64,000 nt of DNA from Aquila chrysaetos chrysaetos (Eukaryota; Chordata; Aves; Accipitriformes; Accipitridae): positions 1 through 64,000 of the forward strand of contig NW_024470387.1 in the NCBI RefSeq assembly GCF_900496995.4, given 5' to 3'. Below are positions 9,464 through 22,834 of the stretch, in pieces (positions within the stretch are counted from its first letter, which is position 1; the number at the start of each line of letters is the position of its first letter). A program made the translations under genes and the position numbers. The notes under the pieces are model-generated. The model did not search any database. It saw nothing but the letters and a program-made list of their open reading frames with translations, and was not told the origin of the DNA.

Positions 9464-12239
9464 CTGCAAGAGAGAAACACACCTATCAATTAGTCTTAAT
9501 TAAGCCAGAGAGACCTGCTGCACTGTCATCCAGAGGCAAGCATGCTCTCTGCCGCTGCAGGAAACTTGTGGCCTCTCGAACAACCCAAAATGAGGTGAAT
9601 TCGAGGGGACAAGGTGGGGGCTCGAGGGGTGCGGCAGCTGCTTTATCACCCCGGGTGTCTCCCTCTCTCATTTCCTGCTACTGCTATTCCCATTATTTTT
9701 CAGTAAACGCCAAACGGGGGGAAAAGCAGCCCAAAGAACCCGTTTGGTTTGGTGGTTTGGTTTGGTTTTTTTTCCAGCAGTTGTGAGAACGGCTTGATTT
9801 CAGACTCATTTGCTCTGCTCTGAAGGCACGCGCTGACACAGGTCGCGCGGCAGGATGCTGTTCCTGTACATAGGAATTTGCAGCCCAGGCCTGTGGAATT
9901 CAAGGGCAATCCTCTTCCTGCTCCGGAGTGGAAAATCATCAGGGAGCCCCAGAAATCACGGATTTAATAAAAAATCGTGTTGTAGGGCACGGCTGAAACC
10001 CCAAAGTGCAAGAGTTTGGAAGCCACCAAGAAATGAGGAAGAACTAAACGTGGGTTTGCTGGGCTCTCTCACATCTGCCTTAAGGAAATAGATCCATTCA
10101 AGGGATATTGAAAGAAACTGTGATGTCACTAACAGCTAACGAGAGCCATTTCTAATGAAGGCGAGAGCAGCAGACGGATGCAGCAGGCCAGTCAGAAAGA
10201 GCCTGCGCCCTCCATGTGAAAAACCATGTTACCAACCCAAAATCTGGTCCTTTTAAGAAACAACAGAAACTATAACCCACAAAATTAAGTCTCCCAGCCC
10301 ATGATGAGCGGAGAAGAACTGCAGAGGGAAAGCGGGGCCCTAAAACACGCTGGATACTGGTAATCCCTATTTTTACACCACATATTGATTCCCACAGTCC
10401 CCATCCCCTTCTAAAAGAAGGAATTATGGCTTACTGTGAGGGAGCTCAAAGCTGCCACCAGGCCTTCCCGCTCACTTAGGAGAAACCACAGGATCCAGAG
10501 ATACCCAGGAGACCGAGGTGACGCTAATTGAGCGCATTAATCCTTAAAATAAGACACCAGCTTAACACGGGAATGTCCAAGATCCACATCCCATCCCAGC
10601 GAGGTGGGAGTTAACACCACGCGCTTGCACCGGCTGGGGAGCGCCAGCCCAGTTTAAAGGGGGAAATATTTAATCTGGAGGTGATAAAGCACAGAGCGGC
10701 GCTGGGCCAGGTTGGCAGGAGAGCCAGGCTGGCATCCCACGGCACCGAGCACAGGTGGGTTCTTCCCCGAGGCTGCCAGCGGTGATCCGGCTGTGGGAAT
10801 GCTGGCACCTGGCAAAGCCGCTCGGTGTTTTGGCAGCCGACACCCGGACAGGAGTGTCTGCAGAAGCGGTTGGCTCTGGTTTGTTAGGAGAACGGCTGAG
10901 GGATGACTTGGAGACGTGTCTAAAATCGCTTTGAAGCGCCAACTCGACACTGCCTTCACTGCAGTGAAGCATCAGGAGTTACTTTTATCAGTAGAAAACA
11001 TCATTCAGTAAAACTTAAAAAATCAGGAAGGGGGATTTGGGGATATTTCCTCGCTCTAGAAATAAAAGGCAGCTCTGGGAAAAGCCCTGGCTGTTCACAC
11101 TGAGGGCTTTTATCAGCCAGCTGTGAACTTTCCCACTTCTCCGTCAAGTTTTCCAGCCATCAGCTGCCCGCCTGATGGTTCTTTACATGATATTTGACCA
11201 AAAAGAGGGAAGAAAAGTCTCACAGCAGAAGTACTGAGGGTTGTCTCCATCTTCACCAACGTCGAAACCCTCTGTGGGGTTTGCAGAGGAAACGCCGCAA
11301 CAGTTTCCCACAGCTGAGCCGCCAGCGGCTCCCTGCGGAAGCTCATCACCCTCCCGGCCGCAGTCCCAGCGGAGGAACGAGGGCTCCTTGACAAACATAG
11401 CGTTCACAGCATGCAGGTCTCCTTCTCTTCCTCAGGAAGCAGCGCTTGTGGGGGCTAATTTGGGTCAGAAACAGCAGTGATTCGATTCTTCATCTGGAGG
11501 GGACCATGCTGACGGGCACAGGAATGCGACGTCTCCTTCCCTTCTCCCCACAGAAGTCACTCGCTGAAAGCACATTCCCATACCAAAACCCCACCGGATT
11601 TAACACACTGGATCTCTCACAGCAGGCAAACAACTTTTTTTTTTTTTTTTTCTTCTTGTTGCTTCAAACACGACTAAAATACTTCAAAAAGCAACTTTTT
11701 ATCTATTGCCACAAGTTCTGAGATACCCTCTGGCAAGGGCTGCATAATCTCAAAGCGTTTCCACGTCAACCCTCAGCAACCCGGGGCCCTTATCTCCCGC
11801 CTGGGAACCTCCTCTCCTCTGTATCCTAACCAACAGTTACAGACCCTGCAACCGTGACTTCCGCAACTTTCAGACCCCAAGCCACACGAAGAAGGCATCA
11901 GGGAGGATTAAACCCCAACCTTCTCCCCCCACCGTTGCCATGGAATCAGTCTCTGCCGAGAGCCAACGCGCACAGAGATGTCAGTTAGAATCTAAACTGT
12001 GGAAATCCAATGCTCCTTGGGGCAGGGGCTACCTGGGCAAGGCAGCCGGGCCACTTGACAGACATCCTTCAGGCCACTCTGACCCGTTTTACACCCCTGA
12101 CAGTCACTTCCTTACTACACAATCAACTTTTAAAATATATTAAGCACGGAGAGTAGCTGTAAAGAGGCAGTTTCCCTCCAAAAGCCGATGAAATAGAGGC
12201 AGTTTCCCTCCAAAAGCCGATGAAGTAGAGGCAGTCACG
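9464..12239 (-). other. Presumed H2A.Z intron 1, no gene seen
   Basis: About 2.8 kb of mixed-composition DNA between H2A.Z exon 2 and the CpG island at 12,240. No ORF with recognisable content and no mobile-element ends were seen. It is probably the first intron if the island is the promoter. A T run (11,637-11,650) is the only simple repeat of note apart from the 32-bp tandem repeat listed separately. Confidence 0.45.
12163..12237 (+). repeat. 32-bp tandem repeat, 2.3 copies
   Basis: The unit AGAGGCAGTTTCCCTCCAAA plus AGCCGATGAAAT is repeated twice almost exactly and a third time in part, just upstream of the CpG island. Confidence 0.85.
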
Positions 12240-13680
12240 GTGTTTCCCAGCCTCCCCGGGAAACCTTTGACAGCACAAGGGAGTCACCGGCTCCGCCGCT
12301 CGCTCTCCCTCTGGCCCGATCGGCAGGGCCGGCTTTTTGGGAAGCGGCACGAATCGTCTCCCGAGGGGCCTCGCAACGAGATGAAGTCGGCGAGAAGCTT
12401 TGGTTACACAACGGTGGCGGCCCCGGGGACCACGGGGCTGGGAGGGGGGGTATGGGGGGGACAGCGGACAGAAGCGGTTTTCGGTGCATTTCCAGGCGCC
12501 CGGTCAACGGGAGGCTGCCGGGGGAGCCCCGCAGGAAGGGCAGGGAGCGGCGCCGTGCCCAAGGTCACGGATCGGTGACAGAGCCCGGCACAGGAGCCGC
12601 CCGTTCCCCCCCCCCCCCCCCCCGCCTCCACAGCCCCGGTCTCTCCCCGAGAGGAACGGCAGCCGATGCCCGACTCTGGGTCCACGCTGACAGCGGCGTC
12701 TCCGGCCCCCACCGGGCGGCCCTGTCACCTCTGGGCCTGCGGCCAGCCACCCCGGCCCAGCGGGGAAGCGGAACGTCCCGGCCTCGGCCTCCCACCGGCT
12801 CCGCTACCGGTCCCGGAGCCCCCAGAGGAGCCGGACCGAGCCCGGCCGCTGCCGCTGCCGCCGCCTGAGCCCTGGTCCCAAGTCCGCGCTGGAGCCGTCT
12901 CAGGAGCCACCAGACAATAACCCGCCCGAGCGCGAGGAGGGAGCCCGCCCTGCCGCGGCAGCCCCGAGCCAATCAAGGCATCCCATACTAGTTTGAACAT
13001 CCGGCTACTGCCAATCCAGGCACCACTTCTTGCCCCCTCACTGGCTCCGCCCCGCGGCCCGTTTAACGGCTGTTTTTTCCTTTGCACACAGCACGCAGGG
13101 GTGAGGGTGGGGGGCGTGTCCGCTGGCTCCGAGCCAGTGGGCGGTGCAGCGGAGTGATGTGATCGTCTACCAATCGAAAGAGCCGGCTGTCTCCTGAGAG
13201 GCGGGGCCGGGCAGACAGACAGCTCGTGCAGCCAATGGAAGGAGAGAAGCCTTTCCCGCCCAGTCTCTCCCCCTGCCCCCCATGTTGTTTTTTGCGCAGA
13301 GAGGGGGAGGGGGCGGATGGGGCGCTGAGGGGAGCGGGGCGGCGGTGGAGGGTTCGCTGGGCTCCGCCACCGTGTCAGGCGGGCCCCGGGCCCCGTTCCG
13401 CGGACGCGGTCCCCATCAGGGCCGTTGGTGTGTCCCGGCGGGTCTCCCCGGTCGTGGGCCGGGGTCTCCCCGGGCACCGGGGCTCGGCTCCTGAGAGGGC
13501 CCGGGGCCCGCGGCCTCTGTAGGCCTTAGGACCACTCCGTACACCCCCGGTATCAGCGCCCCACTTCTCCCCTCCGCCCGCTTCAGGGGTGGACGGAGTT
13601 TCCCACCCGCTCCCCGCCCAGCCCAGGCGCTGTCATCACCTCCACAGCCGACTGAAGGACTTGGGCCTGAGGCGCAGCCT
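12240..13680. promoter_or_regulatory. CpG island with four CCAAT boxes (probable H2A.Z promoter)
   Basis: GC-rich, CpG-dense island with a cluster of four CCAAT motifs at 12,969-12,973, 13,011-13,015, 13,170-13,174 and 13,232-13,236, interspersed with GC boxes such as GGGCGG and GGGGCGGG. Multiple CCAAT boxes are typical of histone-gene promoters, including H2A.Z, and the island lies upstream of the minus-strand H2A.Z exons. No ATG followed by a donor was found on the minus strand here, so exon 1 is unproven. It may also drive a divergent transcript. ORFs inside are composition artefacts. Confidence 0.55.
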
Positions 13681-14381
13681 AGAAAGACTTAAAGCTCGCT
13701 TATAAACTGCTGCGCTTGGCCCAGCCCGGCCGCTGCCTGTGCCAGCTCAGTGCCAGGAGGAGGCGGCTGCCGGCACGGGCACCACCGAGGTGAGGGGAAT
13801 CCTTCCCAGGTGACGCTGAGGCCCGGTGGTGGCTCTGAGTCCTTCCCCATGTGTTTTTCAGGAAATGCAGAAAAAAAGGCTGCTTCTGCCCCGTAGGGTA
13901 AGAAGGGCAGTGGCAGTGAGGTAACACAGACCGTCCCCTCAGCCCCAGGGGAGGGATTTGGGCTGGGGCTCATGACACGGGGGGACGTTGAGAAGGAAAA
14001 GGGCTGGTCGTTGGTAACGGCAGGGATAAAATACGGCCAAAAAAAGCCCCAAAAATTCCTGGTCCAGACTGTCACGGGACGGGGAGGGTAGGGGGTGTGC
14101 TAGGGAAGAGTGTGTCACGGGAAATAAAACCTTTAATTTCTCAGGATAAGCCCATTCCAGCGTCAAACCGAACCCAATTTACGCAACAGGGTTAATTTTA
14201 TACGAGAAAATTTGGATTTTAGAGAGCAAGGGTCAATGACTTAACAGGAGCAGCTTCGGGAGCGTTAAGCTCCTGCGCGGCGCAGCCACTGCCTGAGGAT
14301 AATGGAAGGAGCTCCCGAGCCTGCCCTGCCCCAGGTAGGGGAGTGCCGGGCTGGGGAGGAGGAGGAGACGAGGAAGTCACC
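13681..14381. other. Intergenic, no gene seen
   Basis: Moderately GC-rich DNA between the CpG island and the solo LTR. No supportable ORF, RNA gene or repeat was recognised. Confidence 0.5.
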
Positions 14382-15147
14382 TGTAAGAGTCGGTCAGAAA
14401 ATCAGCATTGTCTCAACATTGTCATCAGGAACATGAACAGTACATTACCTGACAACGGCCTGTTTGGAGCGCAGCGGCCAATCCCAAGGACAGAATGTGC
14501 GGTACAAGGCTCCTGGAAGGTACCTGGCTAGAGCCCTTAGAGATAACCGCATAGCTACTGTCAAAAAGGATGGATTGCAACCGTTGCCATAACATCGATG
14601 AAGAAATCATGAACTCTAGATGAACTTTGCTTCATTATAATACCAAAACACACCTCCTGGTCGAAGGCTACCTGCCTCCAAGACTTACCACGCCTCGGAC
14701 ACCGACCCTGCGCCTGCGTGATAGCCTCGCTCGAGAAGGGCGGAGATATGATAATTGTATTCCGAGAGGGGCGGAGACTCCTGAGGCAGAGGTGGAGCAA
14801 GGTGTGTTACTAAGCATAAAAGATGACTTCTGAACAATGGGAATTTGAAGCTTCCCCACCAAGGACCACGACGATCGACGACGCAGCAGTAGCTGGATCC
14901 GGGACTGTTAGGACGTCTTGAGATCAGCGGTGGTAGCTATAACCTCTCTTTCTCCTCTCTCTAAACTTTACTTTACTTTTCTCCTTCCTTTCACCCATCT
15001 CTAAGTATCACGTGCCTCTTCACAGGCAATACAATAAAGTTTTACTGTGTGATTACTGCTATCCCCTTTGGTGTTGGTCACCTTAATTTTGCACTTTCAA
15101 GATCGTAGCAAATGAACCATCACGAGTGCACTGAGTGGACCGTGACA
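14382..15147 (+). mobile_element. Solo LTR, family B, plus orientation
   Basis: A 766-bp TG...CA element starting TGTAAGAGTCGGTCAG and ending GGACCGTGACA, with AATAAA at 15,033-15,038 near its 3' end. The flanking five bases are TCACC on the left and GCACC on the right, a target-site duplication with one mismatch. Two further copies of the same family lie in reverse orientation at 31,019-32,429 and 55,609-56,357. No internal retroviral sequence is attached, so it is a solo LTR left by LTR-LTR recombination. Confidence 0.85.
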
Positions 15148-16429
15148 GCACCTTTGCCCCGTCGCTGTCCCACCCTGGGTGTCCCAGACGCCTTGGCTCA
15201 CGCCCCACCCTGTGCCTCAGTTTCCCTCCAGTGCCAGGCAGAGTGGGGGGGGGGGGCCCTGCCCCTCGCTGCAGCTGCTGTGGGGGGTGCCCGGGTGACC
15301 CTGCTGGGGGCCCTGAGCCCCTCCCTGGCCCTGCAGCTGCTCCCACTCCCCCCTTGGAGGGAATGCTGGCTGCACCTGCCCTGCAGGCAGCAACTGCTGT
15401 GCGTCCAGGGCCCCCCCAGCTGTCCCCCGTCAGCCCCCCCAGCTCCGTTCGGGGAGGGCTGGAGCAGCTGCCCACCCCGGCATCTGGGGGACGTGGGGGA
15501 CGGGGTCCTCGGGGACGCCGCCAGCTGTTCCCCAAGGGGCGAGGGACCCCGGTCGGAGGGGATCCAGCCCCCCCCCACCCCGCCGCCAGGGACAGGGTCA
15601 GGCCAGGCCCTGGCTGCCTGCGGTGTTGGGGACAGGTGGCGGCGGTGGCGGCCGGTTTGCGGTGCTGCGGCGGGCGGCAGCGGCTCATGCGCAGGCGGTT
15701 CCCGCTCGTGTCCTCAGATGAGCCCGTGCCCGCAGGGAGCCGCAGAGCTAAATGCGGCGCGGGCTGCGGCGCCTGCATCACCGCATGCCGCCCAGACGCG
15801 GGCCGCCTCGCTGCTGGGGGCGGCATGGGATTGCTGACACCCTGCCCGGCACAGGCCGCACGCCGCACACATGGTGGTGAACGCGCCACGCAGCCGTGTG
15901 CGCGGCGCACACGCCTTGTGCAGGGCATGCATGCCTTACACATGCCTGCTCACACACCACACAGCCGTGTGCGTGGCACTCATGGCTTGCCATGCCAGTC
16001 TGCGCACACCAGCGTGCTTGCGTGAGCCGTGCCAAACCCTCCTCCCTCCCCATGGTGCCAATCCCTTGCACCCCCAAGTGCCCCCCAGCTCCCCGCGGTG
16101 CTCCCCGCAGCTGCCCCGGCTCCGGGGACCCCCTTTGGGGACAGGGCCCTACTTGGGGACAAGGTGGCCCCTCAACGTGCCCGTGCTGGGGACTCCGTGT
16201 GCCCCCTCTGTGCCACCCCAAACCCTCAGGACACCTGTGTGTTACCCCCCAGAGCCCCGAGGGTCCCCAAGAAACCCCCACAACGCCACTGCTGTCCCTG
16301 CCCACCCCATCCCTTACCAAGATGGTGGCAGTGGTGAGACCCTCTTGCACCAGGGACAGTTGGGGATCCCCCCCCAAACCCCCCCCAAGGAGCGAGACGG
16401 GGCCGGGATGGGTTTTTCATTAACTTTTC
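15148..16429. other. GC-rich region, no gene seen
   Basis: GC-rich DNA with long but overlapping, domain-free ORFs on both strands. A 15,840-16,030 stretch is rich in alternating CACACG/GTGTGC words. No coding call can be supported. Confidence 0.5.
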
Positions 16430-19400
16430 CGCATACTTTTTATTTGTTACAAACATACAATTCTTTAAATATAGACTTGTAAAACTCCATTTGCAAAAAT
16501 CTGCTACGGTAAGGAGTGCTCGCTAGCATGAGGAGTTCGTCACGTCGGGCGTCGTCTTTGCTAGTGGTAAAGTCCAGGACCTGCCTTCGGCAACCGCCGG
16601 CCGCTCCCCGGCGTCTCCCGAAGCCGCCCCACCGGCCACAGAGGAAGGGAGAGGGGGGGGGACGGGACCCCCCCCCGGGCGCCGGCAGCCCCGCGCTGGG
16701 CCGCCTAAAGTGCATGGTTTGCTTTATTTTTTGTTTTTCTTTCATTAAAAAAATAAGAGGAATAAAACTTTCTTCTTTCGTCAGGGTACTTCAGGGTGAA
16801 TGTTTTGGTCCCTCAGCAGATATTGGCCGAAGCCAGTCCCGGCCCCAGTGGCTCTCGGAGGAGGATCTGGCTCTCTCCCATGCCGATGCTTTACCAACCG
16901 GCCGGCACGTTTCCGCCTCTGCCTGGGGTGAAACACGTGCCGGGGACGGGAGAGCCACCTGTGCCGGACCTGCTCTCAGCCGTTGCGTCGGCATTGGTGC
17001 CGCTCCGAGGCCAGAAATCCCCAGGGCCTCTCCTGCCCGCCGGTAACGCCGTGGTTTCGAGGCCTTGATGCCCATTATTTTCAATACCTTCTTAGCACAC
17101 AAGTAAACACTCTTGCCGGGGTTGGAAAACGTCTCCTCCCTTCCTTACAGCACTGCTGCAGGGAGAGAACCCCGGGAGGCTGCGGGACGAGGTCGTACAC
17201 AATCAGAATCTACGCTTACGGATCCACCGCAACAGCTACAGCCCTTGCGCTGCTGCTGCTGCTTTGCATCTTGCTTGTTTGGTGAATAAAGCTGAAAGTG
17301 AAGTGGAAAACTTCAAAGAGCAACATGAAAAATAAAGAATAAATCTCAATAATTCACTTTACACTCAAAGGGTGTGCCCACGTTTATATACATCCAGTAA
17401 GAATACTTATACTGTAAAAGTATTTGATTTTCCTTTTGCATTACCTTAACTTGCACAGCTCTGAATTCCTACCATTAAATTATCTATCTCCAAAGTACAC
17501 AGTTATAATGTGACTAGGGGTTTTTGTGTGTGTTACGTAATGAGGAGGAACACCTGGCCAGCTGCGCTGCCCAAGAGAGGTGCTACTGAACTGCCAGGAA
17601 AACACACCATTGAAAGCCAGAGAGAAAGAAAGTACTTCAGAGCACTCCGTCAAAACGTCAGGAAAGAAAACCCATAACATTCAGTTGCCTCTCTTTTTAA
17701 ACATTTAGAAAAATACCTAACTGCTTACATACACCTCATAAATGATATACTACAGCTATTTGGCAGTTACACTTTAAACAATGCAGGTCAATTTGTAAAA
17801 TCCCCAGTGCTGCAATACCTCAGACTACCAAAAAGGACTGGCGGATTTCCTAAGGCTTTTGGCAGTACTGAAGCACGCAGAGCAACACATTTTCATGTTG
17901 TCGCGACCGTTACAACTGAGAAACCAAAGACCAGCGATGCCATCAACTTTAGGAAGATGGGCTGTGCTTGGGTCTTTGGAAGGAAATTGACTTTTTTTTT
18001 TTTTTTTTTCCTTTGTTTAAAGAGAGTGAAAAGTCTTGTTACTGATGACTTCTACTGTCAAGTCGATCACCTCTGAAGATCCACTCTGATGGGAAGTTCA
18101 TAAAAGAAAATTTCTTTGAGTGACAAAGACTTCCATTTTGGAAAATCTCTTTCCAACTGAAGTCAAAATGACACGCTGTAGGTTAAAGGAAAAAATACAT
18201 TACTGAAGCAGTAACTCATCAAAAACAATCAGGACTCGCTGTCACTAGTTACAAGGCTGCCAGTGCTTCCTGGGAAAGCCTGGAAAACACACAGATGTGA
18301 CGCCAATTTGTCCTGTTTTGTCCACGTCTCTTCTTTGACCTCGATTGCTTTTAGCACAGATGCTAGTTATCTCAGTAAGGTTGTCGAGTACTCCTATCAG
18401 ATATTTTAAAAAACTCACGGACTGCAAAAGCATAAAGCTTTTATCATGAAAACAAAGTCTGTTTCTTCTGAACAGCTGAACTCTTACGAACAGTTTCTTC
18501 CCTCTTTTAGTACAAAATTATTTTCACTATACCATTTACTAGCAAGTGCACAGAAACAGAAGATTATGCTTTCAGGAAGAGAAAATACACGGAGGGAAGT
18601 AAACTTTGCATAGGTGTAACATGCTCCAGAACAGAACTTATCTTTAGTATTTGCGTTACAATATTTCACGTAAAAAGATGTAAAAGGAGAGTTGGCACAC
18701 TCTTAATGTTAAAGTCCATACTGCAAGTACCTTTGGAAAAACGCAGACACACATCACAGACATACCTTGTACTTGCAGACCACTACGGATTCTTTCCATC
18801 TGTCTCGTATTGTCATGGCAGAAGAAAGGGCAACCAGGGCGAAACAGTGCCAGCTGACATCCAGCTGAGAGAAGAAAAAACTCATTAGCATAAAGCTGGG
18901 TAGGAATCCAAAGCTGCCTTTTTTTGTGAAGGTTTGTGAAGACAGTACGACGGAGCAGAGCAAAAAGTATTTTTGCATTTTTCAGACAACCGTGCCTTTT
19001 TTTTTTTTTTTTTTTTTTTGACTCATCGGTAACTTTAGTTTCGCTAGAACTCACTTTCCTAGATACACGCAGGTGACAGACATAGAGACCTACGTACATT
19101 TTCTCAAGCCTTAGTATAGCCAAGACTTCCTCACCCTATACATCACAAGTTGAGTATTTTTGCTAAAGAGCACAGCAACACATCTGTCCTTGCGAACTGC
19201 CTCGTTGCAAAAAAGGAATGATTTTTTCCAGGCCGTTGCTCCAAAAGGTCAAGATCTTTTAAAAACCGCAGTTGCGCCACCAAACCCGCTCAGGGTCCCT
19301 GCTAGCTTTTGACTGCCCTGACATTTGACAGGCACACGCTCCATTCCATCTTCCAACAGCAAAAATACGTTAATGCTCTCGGACCCAGAGCGCAACCCTA

Positions 19401-21637
19401 CAGATGTCCACACACACACCCACCCCTTGCCGTTTTGATGAGGAGCCACCGAGCATCCCTGCGAGCACAGCCGCAAGCGCCAGATTGGTTTCACCTACGC
19501 CGCGACTTACCGTTTTCAGTGAATGTAGTTTTTGACACTTTAAACTGAAAACCGTATCTTGACGCTTCGCCACAGCAGAAAAGACGCATAACTAGAATGC
19601 TACAAAAATGCAGTTACACAAATTGCAAACCCACAGCAGCAACAGCTTCAGAAATATTTAGACCAGGAACAAGGGAGAAAAATAAAACAGCTTCATCTCA
19701 CGCTCAGGGGAGCGGCAGACAGAGAAAAGGGTTGGCATTCTGAGCCCTTACAGAAAACGGGCATTCTCCTTCCATTCCTCAGCCCGTCCGTTAAGGTCTC
19801 AATACCGCAACACTGCTCTGGCAACGTCGAGAGTAGGGAACAACAGCCCTGCCGCTGGACTTGCCACTGACCCATGCTATTTACGTAGCAGAACGCATAC
19901 ACAGAGGGACATGTTTTACTACACACAACCCCGAACTTCCTGAAAATTTACATTTACCAAAAAACGCTATTTGGAACATATCGCCAAACAACATTTGGCA
20001 ATAAAGCTTTGATGCATTTGACACACAAATTTTAGGTCACTTGCTATTTGCTTCCTGTTGCTGCTGCTGTTCTTCCTTCAGAAATTCTACTTGTAGCCAA
20101 GTTATTCACTACTGGTTCAAGCATTTGCCTTCCTGGTATTACCAGCACATTCACAGAGGCAAGTAACTTAATTGCTCTTCTACAATTATCCAAACGACAA
20201 TTACAGCCATGAAAGAGAAGGAGAGGTCAGGCAGCAGAAGAGCTCTGCAGGCTGGCACCAGTCAATATTGCACTCTTTTAAAAACAAACAACAACAAAAC
20301 AAAACCGTGACCCTGTAGCTTCCCCCCCCCCCCCCCTTTCAGAGCTCATCCCTGCCTCAGCATTTTGTCTCGTCAGAGCATGAAGCGCAGGTGATCCGCA
20401 CCCTGACAACTTTTGCGTGTGATGAATGCCTGTTCAGAAGTAGTCCAGATCTGCTATTGTCTCACCAGACCGGTGTCATTTTTATGGTTTTAATCATCAT
20501 AACTCAAATTTGATTTACTCACGCATTTGTGAGGAAACTAATTAACTTTTAGACACTGCCTCTCCTTTTTTTGGGGGGGTGGCGGGGAGGTGGAAACGTG
20601 TTAGAGACTGAAACACATTACGATTCAGAGCTCCCAACCATGACGGAGTGCTGGAGAAATCAATGAAAGCAAAGACCAACAGCAGCAACATCAACTGAAA
20701 GTTGGCTTTAATTCCGGTCACGTACTTAAGCGACTCTCCAAGTCTATGCCTCGGTCCTATGAATGACTGACTAGTCCTTTTTTGGAAGGACAAACTTTTT
20801 TACTTAGAAGTCCTAGACTGAAGACTCCGCTGAACGGAATGGGGATTGTGCCATGGGACAACATGCCATTGACACTCTTAATGGGGAAGAAAAAAAAAAA
20901 AAAAAAATCAAATAAAAATCAAGTTTAAGTACCAGTTTCCATCACGTTTCACTCATGACATTTCTACTGGCATCTAGGTGCTCAAAAATGAACTACAGGG
21001 ACACCACATATTCCTAACAATTCAGTTACACATAAAAAAGTAAAAGGCTGTTTCCAACTTGCCCATAAAATCCGTATGAACAGAGCGAAGAGAAACACTC
21101 GACCCTAAAGAAGCTAACAGGCAGCTCTGAATTTACCAGACACGAAATTTCGTTCTTTCACCTGAAGCAAAAACGTATCAAGGGACCAGTGCAAGAACAG
21201 GGCACGATCTGTTAACAGCAATTTTCCCATCAGCTTTTCTGCACTAGCAGCAAATTGGCCTTTTCTGTGGGTTTAACGTGGAGCATCCGTAGTGCCCTCG
21301 AACTCGCAAGTGTTTCTCTCCGCTCCCCCAGCCCGATACGTGCGATTACCTGAGCAGCAAGCGGAATTACCCACGCAGGATTTTCTTCGTGTGACGCGGA
21401 AGGTGACGCTGGGAAAAGAGGAGACAAAGAAATGAACCTGCTTGTCGCACCCAGCCAACGGTGAAAAGACAGGGGAGGATTCTGCCGGAAGGGCTCTCCG
21501 CACCCCAGGAGCTCCCACCGGCCCGTTTCTCTCCCCTTTGCCCGGTACCGAGGGGACGACGACACCTCGCCCGCGCCCCCTCACAGGGGGGCTGCCCCAG
21601 GAGAGCCGGGGGACGCCCACCTTGCTTCTGCCCGCGG
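16430..21637. other. Unique non-coding DNA with possible 3' ends
   Basis: About 5.2 kb, AT-rich from 17,060 onwards. A minus-strand AATAAA at 16,439-16,444 follows a low-GC stretch that looks like a 3' untranslated end, and plus-strand AATAAA copies occur at 17,285-17,340. Homopolymers occur at 17,992-18,010 (T), 18,996-19,019 (T), 20,322-20,337 (C) and 20,889-20,907 (A). No ORF with recognisable content was found. It may be a long 3' UTR plus intergenic DNA. Confidence 0.4.
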
Positions 21638-22562
21638 GAACGGACCGGGCGAGACCCTCCATGCAGAGAGAGGAGCATGGCGTGGATTGCATCCCCGAGG
21701 GAAGAGGCCGGGCTCCCCGCCGGCAGAAGGACGGCTCGCCTCCCTGCTGCTCGGAGCTGCTTGCTGCGGACAGCCCTGCCTGCGCCCGGCCGCCCTTCGG
21801 CCGTGCTGGGAGCGCGGTCCGGCCGACGGACGGTCCAGCTAATCACGGCTCCTGCTCGTTACAGCCGCAGGTACTTTCGCCTCTGGCTAATGCACGCTCC
21901 AGACAGCGGACACCCCACCTCGTTCCAGCTCCCGCTTGCTACAGTTCTGGCTCGCTGAAGCCCCAGCTCCGTGCTGAAGCTCCGGCTGATTTCAGCTGCT
22001 TCTCCTTACAAGCTCCAGCTATGTGCAACGGTCCGGGCTTTCCACAAGGTTGTGTATCAACTGCTGTCAAAACTGGAGCACTGGGATTAAACATCAGAGT
22101 TACACGCCGTATAAATATTCGTTAGTTCGGGCGATTAATTACTTAACAACTATTCTGAGCAGCGCAGAAAGAAGAGCTGGACTCAAAGAGGGCACGTGGG
22201 GTCTGAAAAGCGCCTTTCCCCCCACAGACCATCGCAGAAGTTGAGTGCGGCCTGCTGCGCGCCGGCCTCCCAAACTTTGGCGTCCGACACCACCAGACCC
22301 CCATCTCCGGGGAGGGTCCACGCACCCTGCCCACCCCCTGCTTCCCCCCGCAGCCCCCAACACCCTCCCACCTGCCTGCCAAACCAGCCACGCCGGCTTC
22401 CGCTTTTGGCCCCCACGCCAGCGGACTCGGGGCCCCTTTGGGAGCCAAAACCCCGGCTGCCGAGCCTGTTCTCAAGGTCCAAAAATGCAGGGCCGGACCT
22501 CTGTTTCTGGGCCCAAAGCCACGCAGCTCGGTCTGTTTCGGAGCCCCAAAATCAGCCACGCG
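21638..22562 (-). repeat. Inverted repeat arm 2 (~930 bp)
   Basis: Reverse-complement partner of 5,848-6,776, including the AGCTGGAGC tandem repeat (about 21,840-22,020). A TATAAATA sequence is present near 22,108 on the plus strand. The arm stops at 22,562, two bases before the truncated LTR that opens duplication copy A. Confidence 0.85.
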
Positions 22563-22564
22563 AG

Positions 22565-22834
22565 CCACCAGAGACCTTCAATGCGCCTGCATAAAGGACA
22601 TTTGCATATACTAATAGTTTCCCAGAAAACTAATGAATATGTATAACATTTCTCAGAAATCTAGTGAATATGTATGTAGAACCTGTACTTAACCTGCACA
22701 ATTAGACCTGACGGGGTGTGCCTTGGTAGAGCAGAGGCACCCGGTGCACCCAGCACTGTTTGCTTACCTCTATTCGTGTAATAAATCGTAAACTTTAATT
22801 AGAATCCTGTTTTTGGACATGATCATTTTTCACA
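22565..22834 (+). mobile_element. Truncated LTR, family E (3' part), copy A
   Basis: Matches 41,840-42,109, the last 270 bp of the full LTR, including AATAAA near 22,780 and the CACA end at 22,834. The 5' 447 bp are missing; the break is the left boundary of the tandem duplication. Confidence 0.85.
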
